NCBI RefSeq assembly: GCF_002078875.1
Contig: NC_034438.1
Coordinates: forward strand, 22,705,030 to 22,769,029
Source of the DNA: Numida meleagris
Lineage: Eukaryota; Chordata; Aves; Galliformes; Numididae
Reading direction: 5' to 3'
DNA length: 64,000 nucleotides
In this document: positions 10,860 to 24,045 of the stretch, piece by piece
Numbering within the stretch: the stretch's first letter is position 1
Layout of the letters: every line of letters begins with the position of its first letter
Position numbers and translations under genes: made by a program
The notes under the pieces: model-generated
What the model was told of the DNA's origin: nothing
The model's input: only the letters and a program-made list of their open reading frames with translations
Databases searched by the model: none

Positions 10860-13800
10860 CAGAGCCAGCATAGGACAGTCTGTATGGTGCAAAAAAATGG
10901 TGGCAAATTTGAAAAAGCTACTTGATGATCTTTTTGTTTGTTGAAAGGATCCTAACAAATGCATTAGCTATATCCACTTCTTGAAAGAACTCATGTTAAA
11001 AACCTAATGTTTGACAAAGCAGAAAAAAGCAGTTCAGAAGACTCTCTATATTAAAAACATGTAGCATGAGTATCTAGTGTACTTTTTAGAAGAATTGTTT
11101 CATATTCAAATGAAGCCCATATGCAAAAAATAGGTTTCATCAAAGTAATTTTTGCCTAGAGTTTATGTGGAGTAGAGCTGACTGAATTTCAAAAGCTGTT
11201 TAGCACTGCATGCTTTTACTGATCTCTTTGCACCCCTGTAAGAGATATAGGACCAAGGACTGGGAGCAGTTAATTTTCACATAAAGTAAAAAACCTGGTT
11301 TTAAGTCTAAATCCAGAAGACCCACACTAGCTTCTTAGTATCATACTGTTTGGTTTGTGTCATTTTTGCCGGTTGAATTAACATTGCAGAGGATTTTTCC
11401 CTTACTTATAGGTAGGCTTTACAATTAAACCCAATTTGTAGCAAGCTGTGGTGTGGGTTTTCTGGGGGGAAACCAGGAAATTTTGCTATGTTCTCGTGAC
11501 ATTAGGGCCTGGAAATTTTTCATTTCATAGTGCCCAATGCCTTTTATCCCAGATAGGTGCCTAACACCAGTCAGATAAATTTGCCGTCTGATGATATTTC
11601 TTACAGCTTTCGAGTATCTAAACCTGGAGGAGGTAGATTTCATCAACTGTGTTCTCTTTAGCAAAAAACTGTACCTCCTGCCAACATTATGATTCAGAGC
11701 TGTGCTTCTCTTTTCCACAGAAGTAACACAGTAGTGCACTCGCTGGCATTGCTGTCACACTGCCCTGTCTCCTTGGTAGGTTATTTCATGCACTTGATTC
11801 TCCTCCCCAGGTGTTGGTTCTTATTAAGATAGCTTGAGCCCCTGGAAAACTCAAGTAAAAGGTCGTTGATAAAGGTTGTGAACCTTGCTAGAATGCATCT
11901 GAATGCATATAAGCATTGTTCGGGCTCCACACACAGCATTTATGTTACTGAAAATATTTGTCAGGAGGGGTATCATGTTGATTTTCTATTGCACTCTGGT
12001 GGGAAGACCCTTTGCAGTGGAAGTTTGATGGTAGCAATCTTTGTCGTGCACATGTGGGCAAAGGTTCAGGGCAGGCACGAATAAATATATGAGTGGAATA
12101 TTAAAAAACATGAAGTACATGATATGTTCTCTTCTTGATGGAAGAGTTAGCTCGAGGAATATAATGAGGAACACTGCTAAATGGTGATCCTGTGATATTT
12201 CAGCATTTTATACTTCAGGGAACCCTTCTGTACCTAACACGTCACATCTTTTGAGTACCTTGAATATCACTATAGATGGCACTGACATTTTGTAGTGCAA
12301 GCAGGAAGCAGTTTGTGTCAATCAGTATTTTGACCATGTAACAGAGGTCTCTGATGAGATGAATTCAAGTTGCTGAATAGCATTTTGGTAAGATGTGGAA
12401 AACTCACAATGCATAAGCATCATCAAGGTTTTCCACAGTGGCATTGAGTAGTCTTGAATGAATTATGTCATTAATGAATTGGACTGGCACAAATCAGCAA
12501 TAATGTAGAATTTAAGAGGGCTTTTCTTTATCAACTTTTAAGCCATTTGGCAAATGAAGAAACCTGGAGCTGGGTGAATGTGTTGAAATAAAATGTGTGG
12601 AATGTCTAGGCCTCTGTTTTCTCAAGCACACAGAAATAAAACAGGACTATTGGTCCATTTGTAGTGATGCGCTTTGTTTGTAAGGTTGTTGCCTTTGTAG
12701 TTTTTATTCTGTGGCACTTGGTGTAATGATGTTCTATCTCTCTTTCATGGAATGCAAAGAGTTTAGTTTTGAAGCTCAAGTTAGAATTTTGGAAGCTGTT
12801 CTTCTGGGAGACTGCAGTAACAAGACCCATACAAAGCAAAACAAACACCCTCCTAAGTGAATTGTGCTTCATGCTAGTAGTAAATTATTTAACCGTCTAG
12901 TTTGCTGAAGAAAAAAAGTAATAAGTTTCCTCTCTGAATGTGAGAATAAATGGAGAAATGAGATTTTGGTTTATTGTCTCAAAACATGGTTTTTCATGCA
13001 GGCAACTGATATTAAGTTGCCCTGAATTTTAAGAGATCATTAAAATAGCTTAATTAGCACAAACTGTCCTCCACTCACTGTGTGTGACTGAGACCTACAT
13101 GTTCACTTCGTATAGGAAATACTGTAAAAACTTAAAACTAATGGAATTACACGACAACACAGCTCGTGTGTCATCTTGCTACATTTTTCAGAGATTTTAG
13201 TGTTATTATTCTACTTTAGCAGTTTAGGAAATCATCTGTGCTGGGCTTACTTTCATTCAGTGCAGTGAGAGCCTCAGGGAAGCTTACATTTATACATCTT
13301 CATATCATACTGCTTGCTGTACCCTTTTCCTATCCCAGATGACTAATCAATGAGGTGAAATAGAATTCACGATGTTAGAAAATAAATGTGTAAATTGAAG
13401 GGGAGAGCAGGATTCTTTTTTGAAACTGGTGTTTCAGTAAAGTGTTGAATTGGGAAGAACTAGCCTATATTTATTTCCTTTTTATCTATAAGCTCAGTTA
13501 AGAGCCAAATCATCTGACCTGTGCATTTTTCTGGAAAGAGTCTGAAGGAAATAAAATCATTTAGATCCCACAAGTCTAGACTGAGTGAAAAAGAACTAGC
13601 AACAGCTGGAAAGTTAATGAAGATGACATGTTTATGACATGTTTTTTTCTACAAGAACTGTTCTTTTTTTTACAGGAAAGGAGAGAGAAACTTGTATTGG
13701 GAATGCTTCTTCCTGGTGTTAACCTGTAGTTCATAGAAGAAGTGCCAGTATCAGAGACTTTCATGTATCAAATTTTCATCTTTTTTTCATTCATTTAATT

Positions 13801-13930
13801 TTTTTAAAGTAGATTTGACTACAAGATCAAACTAGTCCAAAAAATTTAGTCTTTTCTTCAATTCAGATTTGGTTTAAACAAGGCAAATTTAATACTTCCA
13901 TTCTCTATAAAAATTTGAGATAGAAAACAA
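10860..13930. other. Intronic DNA, no gene recognised
   Basis: About 3 kb of unique-looking AT-rich intron. Short frames such as - 11739 to 11425 (104 codons) and - 12872 to 12606 have no recognisable family features and are judged fortuitous. Confidence 0.5.
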
Positions 13931-13932
13931 CA

Positions 13933-14167
13933 CGAGTGGCAGGCTGGATCTTAGGAAAAATTTCTTCTCTGATAGTCGTCAGGCATTGGAATATGCTGCC
14001 CAGGGAGGTGGTGAAGTCACCATCACTGGAGGTATTCAAGAAACATTTAGATGTGGTACTAAGGGACATAGTTTAGTGGGCAATATTGGTGGTAGGTGGA
14101 CTGTTGGACTGGATGATCTTGGAGGTCGTTTCCAGCCTTTGTGATTCATTGATTTTATGATTCTATC
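13933..14167 (+). repeat. CR1 LINE 3'-end fragment
   Basis: A sense-oriented CR1 3' end of about 235 bases. It shows 'ctggatcttaggaaaaattt', 'ctgcccagggaggtggt', 'actggatgatcttggaggtc' and a terminal 'gattttatgattctat' tail. The 5' side is cut in the 3' end of the second reading frame. Confidence 0.92.
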
Positions 14168-14476
14168 CACTGATAAGTTTTGCAAGACACTAGCAAGTTG
14201 TTTTTCTCAAACCCACACAGTCAGTATGGTATATTCTGGTCATATATTTCATGTGCGCTTACTGCTTGTTCTTTTAAGTTTTTCTGACAGCTCCATAGAT
14301 GATTTAGTTTGGGCTGTATATTTAGGCTATTGCCTCTAAGTAATTGCATGGCTATCAGAGGAGATAAATGAAGCTTAATTAAATCTACCATAGTTTCACA
14401 TAGCCTCTATTCCCTTAATGGAATAAAATGACATTGTTGTCAACAAATAAACTGACAGTTCATCTCCTATACCAAC

Positions 14477-14551
14477 TGTGCAATTAATGCATGTCATCAT
14501 ATTTACTAGGACAAGCAAATTGACAATTGTAATTCAGGCATTAATTGCACA
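14477..14551. repeat. Perfect 14-bp inverted repeat with 47-bp spacer
   Basis: TGTGCAATTAATGC at 14477-14490 is the exact reverse complement of 14538-14551. Weaker pairing continues outside the arms (ACCAAC against the right-hand AGTGGTTG side). The spacer contains a further palindrome, TTGACAATTGTAA. This could be a small hairpin-forming MITE-like remnant or a structured conserved element. Confidence 0.6.
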
Positions 14552-14879
14552 AGTGGTTGTTATTATTTCGTACTGTGACATAAACTAATGTTCTAGCTGA
14601 GTGGAGGTCAGATAGTCTTCATTCAGAATCTTTATACCATTTATATTCCAAACAACATTCCGCTATATTCCAAATACTTATATTCATCATTCTATGGAAG
14701 GTCTTTCTGTTCCTGATAGAGGATTTGTAAGGTCCTGCATCTGCAATTATTGTTCTGCTAAATTCAGTTTGTTGGGGTAGTAAGACAGGAACCAGCATTA
14801 GATAGTCTTTGAGACTAAGGTGTCCTGTGATATCACTGACAAAAAAGTTCCAGTAAGTCTAACATAAGAGCACATGTAT

Positions 14880-15790
14880 CTGTCACATTGGACCACTTGT
14901 AATGCCTGCTGTCACTGGCAGACATGCAGCACACTCTAATTTAAGCCATAGAAGTACCTAGAAATGCAGCAGAGGCTTTTGCGAAGAATCTCCACCCTGT
15001 TGTATGGTGTGTGTTTGATTTATGGGACCAAGAAGGGTGCCTTTAGCCACCTCACTGCGCGACGTGGTGCAGTTCCTCAGCCCACTCCACTGCAGCTCTA
15101 TCTGCCCTCGCTCTGCAAACCTGGCCTTCACTGCTGATCTCTGTAGAATCAACCTGTGGCTGCAGCTGCCTCCCATCATCTACATGTACACTGCCAAATA
15201 AAACAGGCCTTGACACCAGGGACCAGCATCTAAACCACGTTCACATGTTATTGCATGGGCCCATGTCGCGTTCTTGTGGCATAAGACACAGTTTCCATTT
15301 GTCCAGAGTCCTTTCCAGATACATGCAGTGGTTTGGCAGCCATATTGCCATGTGTCACTGTGGAATGTGTGTGGCCATAAGGGTTTCTGGCTGGGCAGGG
15401 GAGGCCTGAAGATTGCATAAAGCCTTGTTGTGTGATTTTGGAAGACTATGTAGATGCCTGTCTGATTATACAAACTGCACTCACAGTTTGGCTAGCTGGT
15501 ATGGACCAGAGAAGTCTGGGGAGGCTGCAAATTTGTAGGGCCTTCAGATGCTCAGGGCTTTGGGCCCTGTTCTGCTTGGGAGTGGAGATGTGTTCAGTAG
15601 GAAAAGAGCTGTTCCTTGACATTACTGTCACAGCATGCCTGTGGTGAAGGTGGGAGAGATGCTCAAACTCACAAAGACGTAATTGAGAGCACAATTCACT
15701 GAAATTCTTAAAACCAGGAAAGCACTCAATAAATGATTGAGGGAAGCATAGGGCAGTCACATTCAGTCTTTTCATTTTTTCTGTTACTGG
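14880..15790. other. Moderately GC-rich block with overlapping open frames, unassigned
   Basis: This 0.9-kb block is richer in G+C than its flanks. Three - strand frames follow each other: 15775-15446 (109 codons), 15473-15180 (97) and 15179-14958 (73). The middle frame is tryptophan- and cysteine-rich. They look slightly protein-like, but I recognise no domain. Possible explanations are an old ERV piece, a pseudogene, or chance openness caused by base composition. Confidence 0.25.
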
Positions 15791-18220
15791 CAGAGAATGG
15801 ATTGTATCGATGCACGTTGTTCTAGATAGGGTTTTTGAAAGAAACAGGCTTTTGTCTACTCAGAGCTGCTGGAAAATTAATTTGTACTGATTTGAAGTGT
15901 GAATTTAAGGTTAAGTTGCTTTAAATTCTTATGTATACAGATGAGTTACAGAATGCAAGTGGCCTTCATTTGGATCATTTTAATGTCAGAGTCATTGTGT
16001 CCTAGTATCTCACTTGCTGATAACCACATCATCTAATTGCTTTTGTATAGTGATTAAGTGCCATAAGAGCTCTAGTCAGTTTGACTTTCTTCACAGCCAG
16101 ATACTTAGTCATTTTAGAAAATGAGACATAAGTTCCTAAATAACTTAGGTTGCTTTTGAAAATTTAGTTTTGTCGGAATATTTGAAGTATTTTGCACCAT
16201 AGCAACAGCAAGGAATTATTCCTCATATTCTGTATTAACTTAATGGAATAAAAAAATAACTGCTTATCAATTTGGAATAATATCAGTTACATTACAAGTA
16301 TAAGAATAAAATACCTCATAGTGATATTGATAAGCAATTTCAGTGGAGGACTGAGGGAAAATCTGCATTGTATTTTTTCAGAATATGTGATGAAATTTTA
16401 GGACTGCAAGGTTTCAATGTTTAGTTCAAAAAATCATAGGAATTTTTAGCCACATGTAAGTGGTTAAAATTATAAAACAGAGTTACTGATTTTATTTTAT
16501 GCTGTATGACTTTCATGAAAAGATAACATAGTGCCTCCTTGTTGTATGAAATTAAACAACTAAGACAAAAATGAGATCTTTTTTAAAAAAGTAAGATTAA
16601 AATGAGGAAATTAGGATTTTAGTGCTGCTGTGGTGTTCTGGCTAAATACAAGTCTTTCACATTCTGATACAATGTTTAAAAGACATGAATTAAATTGTTA
16701 ACAGTGTAAGTTTAATGAAAATCAGAGTTTAAATGTCACTTACCTAAATACAACCGGAGTGCAGTAGCAGACAGTGCAAGAAGCTTGGAATGTTTCTTCA
16801 TTGATTCTGTTTGGAAGAATGACTCCTCTTTTTTTACCACACTTTAACTTGGGTCAAGAGTGGAATCTAAATCCCTCACTGATAAGGACTGTAGCTGAAG
16901 CATTCATTTTGTGTTAATACCCAATCTTCTCCATCCTATGGAGTGCCTTTCCAGAACTATCACAATTGACTCCTAGTGTTTCAGAAAGCTGTGTACATCA
17001 CCATGCTTGGTCATTTTTGTCTCTAGTTTTGTTATCTTTTAGAAGAATGTAATGCTGAGATGTGGTGGAAAGTGTTTCCATGGAATATTTCCTTCTTAAA
17101 AATTATTTAATTTAGTTGAGGTCTATTTCTCAGTGATAAGCTTCAATACTGAAAAGCTGTCTGTCTTGTGGTAGGTCCTGTGATAAGACTGTCTTAATGA
17201 AGTAGAGTGCATGGATTTTAGCGGTAAGAGATAAATAGGATATAGCCACTGATTTTCACTGCATAGTCATGTGCCACACAGTGAAAGGTGTCTGTGCCAT
17301 TATTCAACCTCTTTGGTCAGCTTCATCCATCAAGTCTCCTCTGCAAAGATTTTGACGTTGCCCCAGCATAAGACAAGAGATGCCTAATAACAGGACTGTC
17401 TATAGCAACACTGGAATGTCAGCTCTTCTGTCCACAGGCTACATGTGTGCTTTGGATAATTTAGAACCTGAAAACATGATCAAAATGAAAGGTTAAATGC
17501 AAATGAAAAGTCATGTATGAAACACACATATGAAAGAGGAACTTGTAACAGCTCCATAGGAACCCCTCATCCAAATTTGCAGAAGAAGATTCTGCATTTC
17601 TGTCATCTACACTGAGATAGGATTCGAGAGTTCAAGGATATTGAATATCTCCTCACTTCAAATATGCTTCATGAGCCTCCTTTGAGCTACAACCAAATTT
17701 GTCATTTAAACTGTGTGTGTTACTCCAATCTAAAGAGCTGATTCACAACTATGTTTCCTTTGTTTTGTGCTGATGTAACTCCATTGAGATCATATGGATA
17801 TTCCTTGTCCCAAAGGGAAGTACACATCTTTCATGCTCAGTTAATATTCCTACTTCTCTCCCCAGAGTACCTATCTTCCTTTGCTAAAAATTCTTTTGAA
17901 TACTCTAATTAAGAGTAACATCTTTTTTGAATATTAATTAGCTTTTCATTGGCCTCACTGAAAATATTTAACTCAAAGCAATTTCCTGGTAATTATCTCT
18001 TGATTATAACTTTAAGAAGACTTACCATTTATTAGAATAAATTCCAGTTTATCAAATAACATTTCCTTTTGCATGTGCCCAGTTAATTGCAACTTCAGAT
18101 AAAAACACAATCAGCAGTAGTCATATAGAGGTAGCAGTTTTGTGTCTTATTTCTTAGGCTTCCTACTTACAGAAGCTGTCATTCCTTCCATAGCTTTCCC
18201 TCTTTTGCTGTTTAGTCTTC
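15790..18220. other. Intronic DNA, no feature seen
   Basis: About 2.4 kb of AT-rich DNA without long frames, recognisable transposons or simple repeats. Confidence 0.5.
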
Positions 18221-18222
18221 CA

Positions 18223-18930
18223 TTATTTAACTGTGTGGTAGATGACCATGCTCCTCAAGCACACAACTTCAGCATCTTTTGAGTGTTTGGATCTATTAGG
18301 CCTGTACAAGCAGATGGCTTTGTACAACTTTGTATGACCAGGATTTTTCTTTGTTGCATCTTCCTGGAATGGTGAGGTAGGACCTGATGTCTGTCTGCTC
18401 CGCTGCTCTTTCTTCAGCTTTCTGCTCATTCTAGGACTCCTAGTTAGGTATAATTGAATGCATTACCAAAGCTTTTCTGTTTCCAAATTTGTTTTGAATA
18501 TTTAGGAGAGAGGAAGACTTAAGAAATTTGAGTTTCATGCCGTATAGCGTATGGTACTTTGGACTTGCAGCAGGACAAACTCTAAAACCATCGTGTTTAA
18601 AACCTTTCTGTGGTGAAGTAGCTTTCCACTTTGAATAGGTGGCCGTAGGAAATACCCTTTGAAATCTCTGTAAATGAGTGAAATTCCCAAAATGCCTGGT
18701 TGAAATGTTTTCTAAATCAGGATGTGAATGGAGGACTTTAACTCCCGATGTGAATGAAAGAGGATTTCGTGAGCTTTCAGGAATACTTTGAGGCACGCTG
18801 CTATCATCCTCTGTGCCAGCAGAGTCATTATCTGCATCTAACAGAGTCATATCTGAATGGAAGCAATTGGAACTGTAGCCCATTGCAGAGTCCTCACCCT
18901 TCCAGCCTAGGACCTCAGTATTATCTGGAG
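18223..18930 (-). pseudogene. Unrecognised antisense coding-like stretch, frame broken (possible pseudogene or nested gene)
   Basis: The - strand reads without a stop from about 18931 to 18440, ending in a TAG. Its first Met is at 18883 and gives 147 residues. About ten bases below the stop another frame continues from the Met at 18429 to 18223 (68 residues, basic start MSRKLKKEQRSR). The two frames differ by a shift, so as read the product is broken. The first part begins acidic and Ser-rich (DADNDSAGTEDDSS), then is basic and aromatic (FQRVFPTATYSKWKA). Upstream on the same strand lie an exon-like piece (19186-19126) and a TATAAATAG at 19401-19393. No family was recognised. It could be a pseudogene, a fast-evolving nested gene, or chance: one stop-free run of this length is not impossible in 64 kb. 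Confidence 0.35.
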
Positions 18931-19125
18931 CTTATGAAGTTATCTTAAAGTGCCCTTTAAAGCTTACCGTCTTATCCCCACTGTGGATAGGAGCAGTAAC
19001 TGTTCTTACAGCACTGTGGAAGAACATTTGCAGGACTTTATTTCATATGACAGATTTCCTAAGGATCTTGGGCAGAATTCCTTACCAAATTCACCCAAGA
19101 GCCTTACATAAATACAAACTCTTAC

Positions 19126-19186
19126 CTTACATTTCTGAAGGGAAGAAGAAGCTACACTGATTTCAGTAGAGCTATCTGACACTGCT
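19126..19186 (-). other. Exon-like segment upstream of the antisense frame
   Basis: Read on the - strand, a TTTTGTTTGCTTAG acceptor is followed by 61 bases open in one frame (AVSDSSTEISVASSSLQKCK) and a GTAAGA donor. An overlapping GTAAGG donor lies 5 bases earlier. Using the earlier donor, the frame joins in phase to the open stretch starting at about 18924 behind CTCCAG. This is a pattern reading, not a database match. Confidence 0.25.
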
Positions 19187-19392
19187 CTAAGCAAACAAAA
19201 TCATTACAAGCCCCCTTTGATTTCCTGAGCTTGAAGAGCTGCACCGTACAGCTCACCAGCACAGCTGTCAGAAAGGATTGCTCCTTACTTCCAGCGCGGC
19301 TAACATGTTGCTAGTTGCCAGCTGACTTTCCTCTCCTGCTGATTGGTAGTGCCCACTCCACCAGGCTCTTGGTCTGCTTCCAGCATGTGCCA

Positions 19393-19401
19393 CTATTTAT
19401 A
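19393..19401 (-). promoter_or_regulatory. TATA-box-like TATAAATAG, antisense
   Basis: TATAAATAG reads on the - strand, with a CAGCTG E-box just upstream (19412-19417). About 95 bases downstream, an ATG at 19306 opens a short MLAALE frame that ends at a GTAAGG donor (exon end 19289). That short frame does not join in phase to the exon-like piece at 19186. The site is suggestive as the promoter of the antisense unit below it, but unproven. Confidence 0.25.
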
Positions 19402-19409
19402 ATCTGAAC

Positions 19410-22400
19410 AGCAGCTGCAGGAACTCTGCTTCATTCATGTTTGTCAAGTCTTGTGGAGTTAGTTACTATTACCAGATGCCAAATGTTGTAGTAAAAGTAC
19501 TCCAGTACTTTTCAACCACATTCCACTTTTCTGTTATCCCAAGACAGTGCAGCTCATCATACATCCATAGTGCAGATCAGTGACACCTAAAGAATTTACC
19601 TGCCCTTAAGCAACAGTTTGCAACTGTGACTACAGCAGAGTAGGAAATCCAGCTTTTAAATTAATCAATTTTAAAGCAACAAATCCAGTATTTAAACCAT
19701 AGAATATTAATAAAGCATAATTCTGCACACCCTTTATTTCTACAAATCTGAAGTAAAGCTTAAACCCTGTTTTACAGTGTTGATATTGCCTACAGTGCAG
19801 CATGTAATGAATAAGCAATATCTCAGAAAACATCTCTTGATTTGGACTGCTTTTATTTCTTTATTTCTTGAAGGCATCTCTTGAAATAACTTCATTCTGA
19901 ATACAGCTCATTAATGTGTGCTCCCTGCCCCTGCCTGTGCAAGCCTTCTCCAGCTGTCTAAACATGGTGACTGAAGCTTTTAGGATTAATTTTCTGTAAG
20001 TGACCTACTTTGCAGAGAAAGATTCTCATTTATAGCCTCTGGCACTCTATTCAGGTCACAGATGGACAGATAGTGAAGCTATTCCTCGGTGACTTACTGG
20101 AGTTATAGCCAATACCCAGTGAGAACGGAGACCAGCTTAATGTTAATTGGTCAGAATGCCTAAAGGTATGCAAGATCATTGAATCCTACTTCAGTTTTCA
20201 GGGGTGTCATGGTTATGCTATGGGATACCAGACAGTGCTTTGCTGTAGGAGCATGTTATAGCAGGGATAAAAGTACTGAGTGCTACAGAAGATACATATG
20301 TGACTTTGAAGCCTTTGCCTTGAAGATGGACACCATGCATTGTTCTGGCTGTGGAGGTGTCAGATATTACCCACATAACAGATTCTGTGTCCAGTACCAA
20401 GGATCAGAGATTCTGGAAATGTTTACTTGCTAAGAAGTGCTTGCAGTCGCATGAACAGTTGACTCTGTGAAGATAATTTTACTTACAATCAGGATGACCT
20501 AAGCCTTTGTTATGGAAGCAATTTTTGTACATTGTGGTCAGCTAAAGCAATAATACTCCTATTTTACTGTTAGCCATTACAGGCCCATTTTCTCTCTTGT
20601 ATTTGGTTTATACTCCACCACTGCAGAAACACTGATGCAGCTGTTTGTAAAGCAGCTTGTTATCTTGTGTTCAGACACTCAGAATTTTCACAAGGGAAAT
20701 GACCAGGCTTCATCTTCTGTTATAATACTTTTAAGCATTCAGTAGAGCTTTTCATGATGAGAAACAGGCAACAAGCAGAAGTGTGAAGGATGTTTCTTTT
20801 TGTGAAAAAACATCTTAAAACTTGAAGTGTGCCAGGAATCCAGTATTGGTAATTGTGACAGGCCTGAAGAAATGTGTATTAAAATTGTGGCAATCCCAGT
20901 AAAAGGATGCCTGGCTTTCAGAACACAACAAAAAAACATACTTAGGCATGTTGAATCCTTAAGCTCACACAAATATGTTTGTGCCTGTGTCGCCCTGTGT
21001 ACAGACTGCTCTGCTCTTTGAGCTGCACTGCAAAACAACTTTCAAGGTGTTGTGACAGAAGCTGCATTGCTGTTTGGATCACTTTCACCATTGGATACGT
21101 GTTCCCTTTTCATATGAGCAAATACACTTGGTTTTGTTTCAGATGTTTGCAACCTTTAAGACAACTGACAGAGTTTTGCTTGTATTTCCTATGATGCACT
21201 CTAATACACTGAGGGCAAAATCAATTCCGTTTAGCAAAAAGCCTTTCAATCAGAAGTTAAATAAAAGGTTTTAAGGAGTATGTGTAGCCCTCCCATACCT
21301 ATCCTGAGGGACTGTAGTCCTATCCATGGACTTAATTGTAATTTTGAATTTCGCATGTGTGTGCTTTCAGCTTCTAGACCTGTGTGTTTCCCGCCCTAGG
21401 TGTTAGCCCCAGAATTTTCTCTCCTAAGGGAGAATTGCTGCTGAGCCTGAAGTGTGTCTTTCTCAGTCCTTACTCTGAAGCTGTAGGTAAATTTGAATCA
21501 GTGTAACCTACAGGCATAGACCTCAGTGCAGGTAATCTTAGTGTGGTTTGAGAGCAGACTGTTGCGTGTGTGTTTTTATTTGTTCCTAAAATAATTAAAT
21601 CTAAATAAGTCCAGTTTTAATCAAAATAATCTACAAAGGATGCTTTTTTTTTTCCTCAGTAAGTTATTTGAAAAAGCTAAATCAGCACTCCTACAATTGG
21701 TTCCAGGCTACTTTAATCAGATTATGATTTTTAGAATTATAGTAATACAAAAAATAATCCATGCCTTTGATTCTTTGTTTCCTCATAATGATACCCATCA
21801 CATTGTATTTATGTTGGAGAATGCTGACTTTTATGAGAAGAAACAGGATAACCTTAAATAACTGAAAAATTATTGTGTATTATCAAATACAAAACTAGGC
21901 TAATTTAAGTAATATAATTCTATTTTATGGAGCAGTAGTACAATCTGTAAAAGACATAGTAGAGATTATTTCTATGAAAAATGAGTTTATATGTTATAAG
22001 CAAATAACATCTGCTTTACAATAGACATGTTCATGCCCACTATGTAGATTTTTAGAGATAAAAAGTAAGGTTCAGAAATACTACTGGTACAGTTCTGTTG
22101 AAAATTGCAAGTTTAAAGCAACCGGCTCCTAAGAAACCTTCCGGCTGTTGAACCAGAGTAACTACAGCAGTAAGAGAAAATACATGATTCATTTTTAACA
22201 CTGGCCTTCCAGTAAACAAAGAATAATGGAAGAGCTCCTAGCTGCCTTCTTGTCAGGGTGGTTAGGGCACTGAGCGAAGGTGAAGGTGAGACATACAAGG
22301 AAACCCACTCGTGTGATTACTCAGCATTAGCTAGGAGTCTGTCTTACGAGATCTTCTCAGCTTATAAAAGTTTACCTGTATCATTGCGAGCGTACACAGT

Positions 22401-24040
22401 ACAAGCTAAAAAATCTCTTCATTACCCTTTTTGCATCTTCAGTTGTGATATGAAGTGGTCAAACAGTTCTCTTCTGTAATAAGACACGTCTTGTAATCTA
22501 CTGAGTTAAGTGAATATAGAGTCTTGTGTGTGTGTAATTCTTCTTGAGGAAAGATGAGTATTAAGATACATTTTGTAAACATGAATAGTGTCACACACAC
22601 AGTTTTCTACTCATCCTGCTGTAATGGAGCTATTGAATATGGCCATTCACTTGCACGAACTTGCTGGTGTTGTCGTTTGTTTGCAAGATCAGAACATCCA
22701 GAAGGAAATGGGAGTATGATGATGAGCTAAAATTTTAGCATAATTTTTACAGAATTTGTTGACATGATGTGCTGTTATAGATGAAAAATAAATTTGATTA
22801 GAGAACCAGAAGCATAGACATTGCTTCAGAAATTTGTTCTCATCTTCTTTAATATGTGAGTCAATGTTCCCTGATGAAATAGGATTATCATTATATTAGT
22901 TTAGTCATTTAAGATTTAAAATTTCCAGTGGTGAACTTCTGATTAGTTGAATAGTTCACGCAATGCTAGAACAATTTGAAAGAACTCATATTCCTCTTCT
23001 GAAAGAACGTGTATTCCTGTTCAAGGGGATGGAGCAATATATTTGGAAGAAAATGCAGTAGCATGGAAGAATCAGACATCCCTTTTTAGTGAAACAGTAG
23101 ATGTGATCTGAATGGATAATGAATATTACTTAGTGACTGGCTGGCTTTCAACACCTCAGGAAGTTCTCTAAGAACTTCGTATGTTCCCCAAACATGCTTT
23201 TCTGGAACAGGCTGTGCAAATACAAGTAGAAAAAAAGAAACGTAGTGGGTAGAATGATGGCAGAATGTTTCATTGCTCCTATATGCAAGTTCAAATGGAC
23301 CTATAAACTTAAATGCAAAATATAATTAAACATATTACATTATAATAATTAGTCATAATTCACCATATATGCAAAGTCATTTTCACCAGAGTTACAGCTC
23401 ATTGGTTTTCAATGATGCTTTTAATAATAAGCTAATTAGACAAAAGGAATTATTTTCTCTCTATATTTTCCATGTAGATGTGCACCTCACATGCTGTTGT
23501 CCTTATAAAGGTAAACAATAATGACCTGTTTGGATACTAATACATTCACCTGATATGTCTGACATGTTTTCTCCTTTGCATACTCAGTGTAAGGATGGAG
23601 TCTACTGATGATGGATGACTAATTATCTTTGTAAATTAAAAGCCTGTATTTGCTCAGATACTAACTAAACTACAGGCAGGAATTGTTCCTCCATGGGCTA
23701 CTCAATAAACTCCACCATCAGAATCCTATTTGCAGTAGTGGAAAAATATCTCTGTGATTCTTGATTTTAGCTTCTTTGCCAGTATTACTGAAGTATAATT
23801 AACAGTATTATGTTGTTGAAATTTACGATCTTTGAATTTTAAGTATAAATTAAATTTTAAAAAGAAAATATAATGTATATTTCAGTCACAGAAGGCTTGC
23901 ATTAGGGCAACTAAGCTGTAGTTCCAAAGCACTACATTAGCTCTCTTAATCACTTTTGTGATGGATGTTCTTCTACAATATCTTTCATTAAGTAATAGGT
24001 TGAAAAAGCATTTATAGTCAATGCATAGATGTTAAAGTGA
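19410..24040. other. Intronic DNA, no gene recognised
   Basis: About 4.6 kb of unique-looking intron. Several frames of 60-100 codons exist (for example - 21038 to 20739 and + 20179 to 20433), but they show no recognisable motif. No CR1 copy was seen. Confidence 0.5.
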
Positions 24041-24045
24041 TATGC

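Noticed and set aside
18754..19110. + strand frames opposite the antisense unit (including one running to about 19110)
   Set aside because: They lack a start, overlap the better - strand frames and are interrupted near 18948. One strand at most can be coding, and the - strand has the longer frame and better splice borders.
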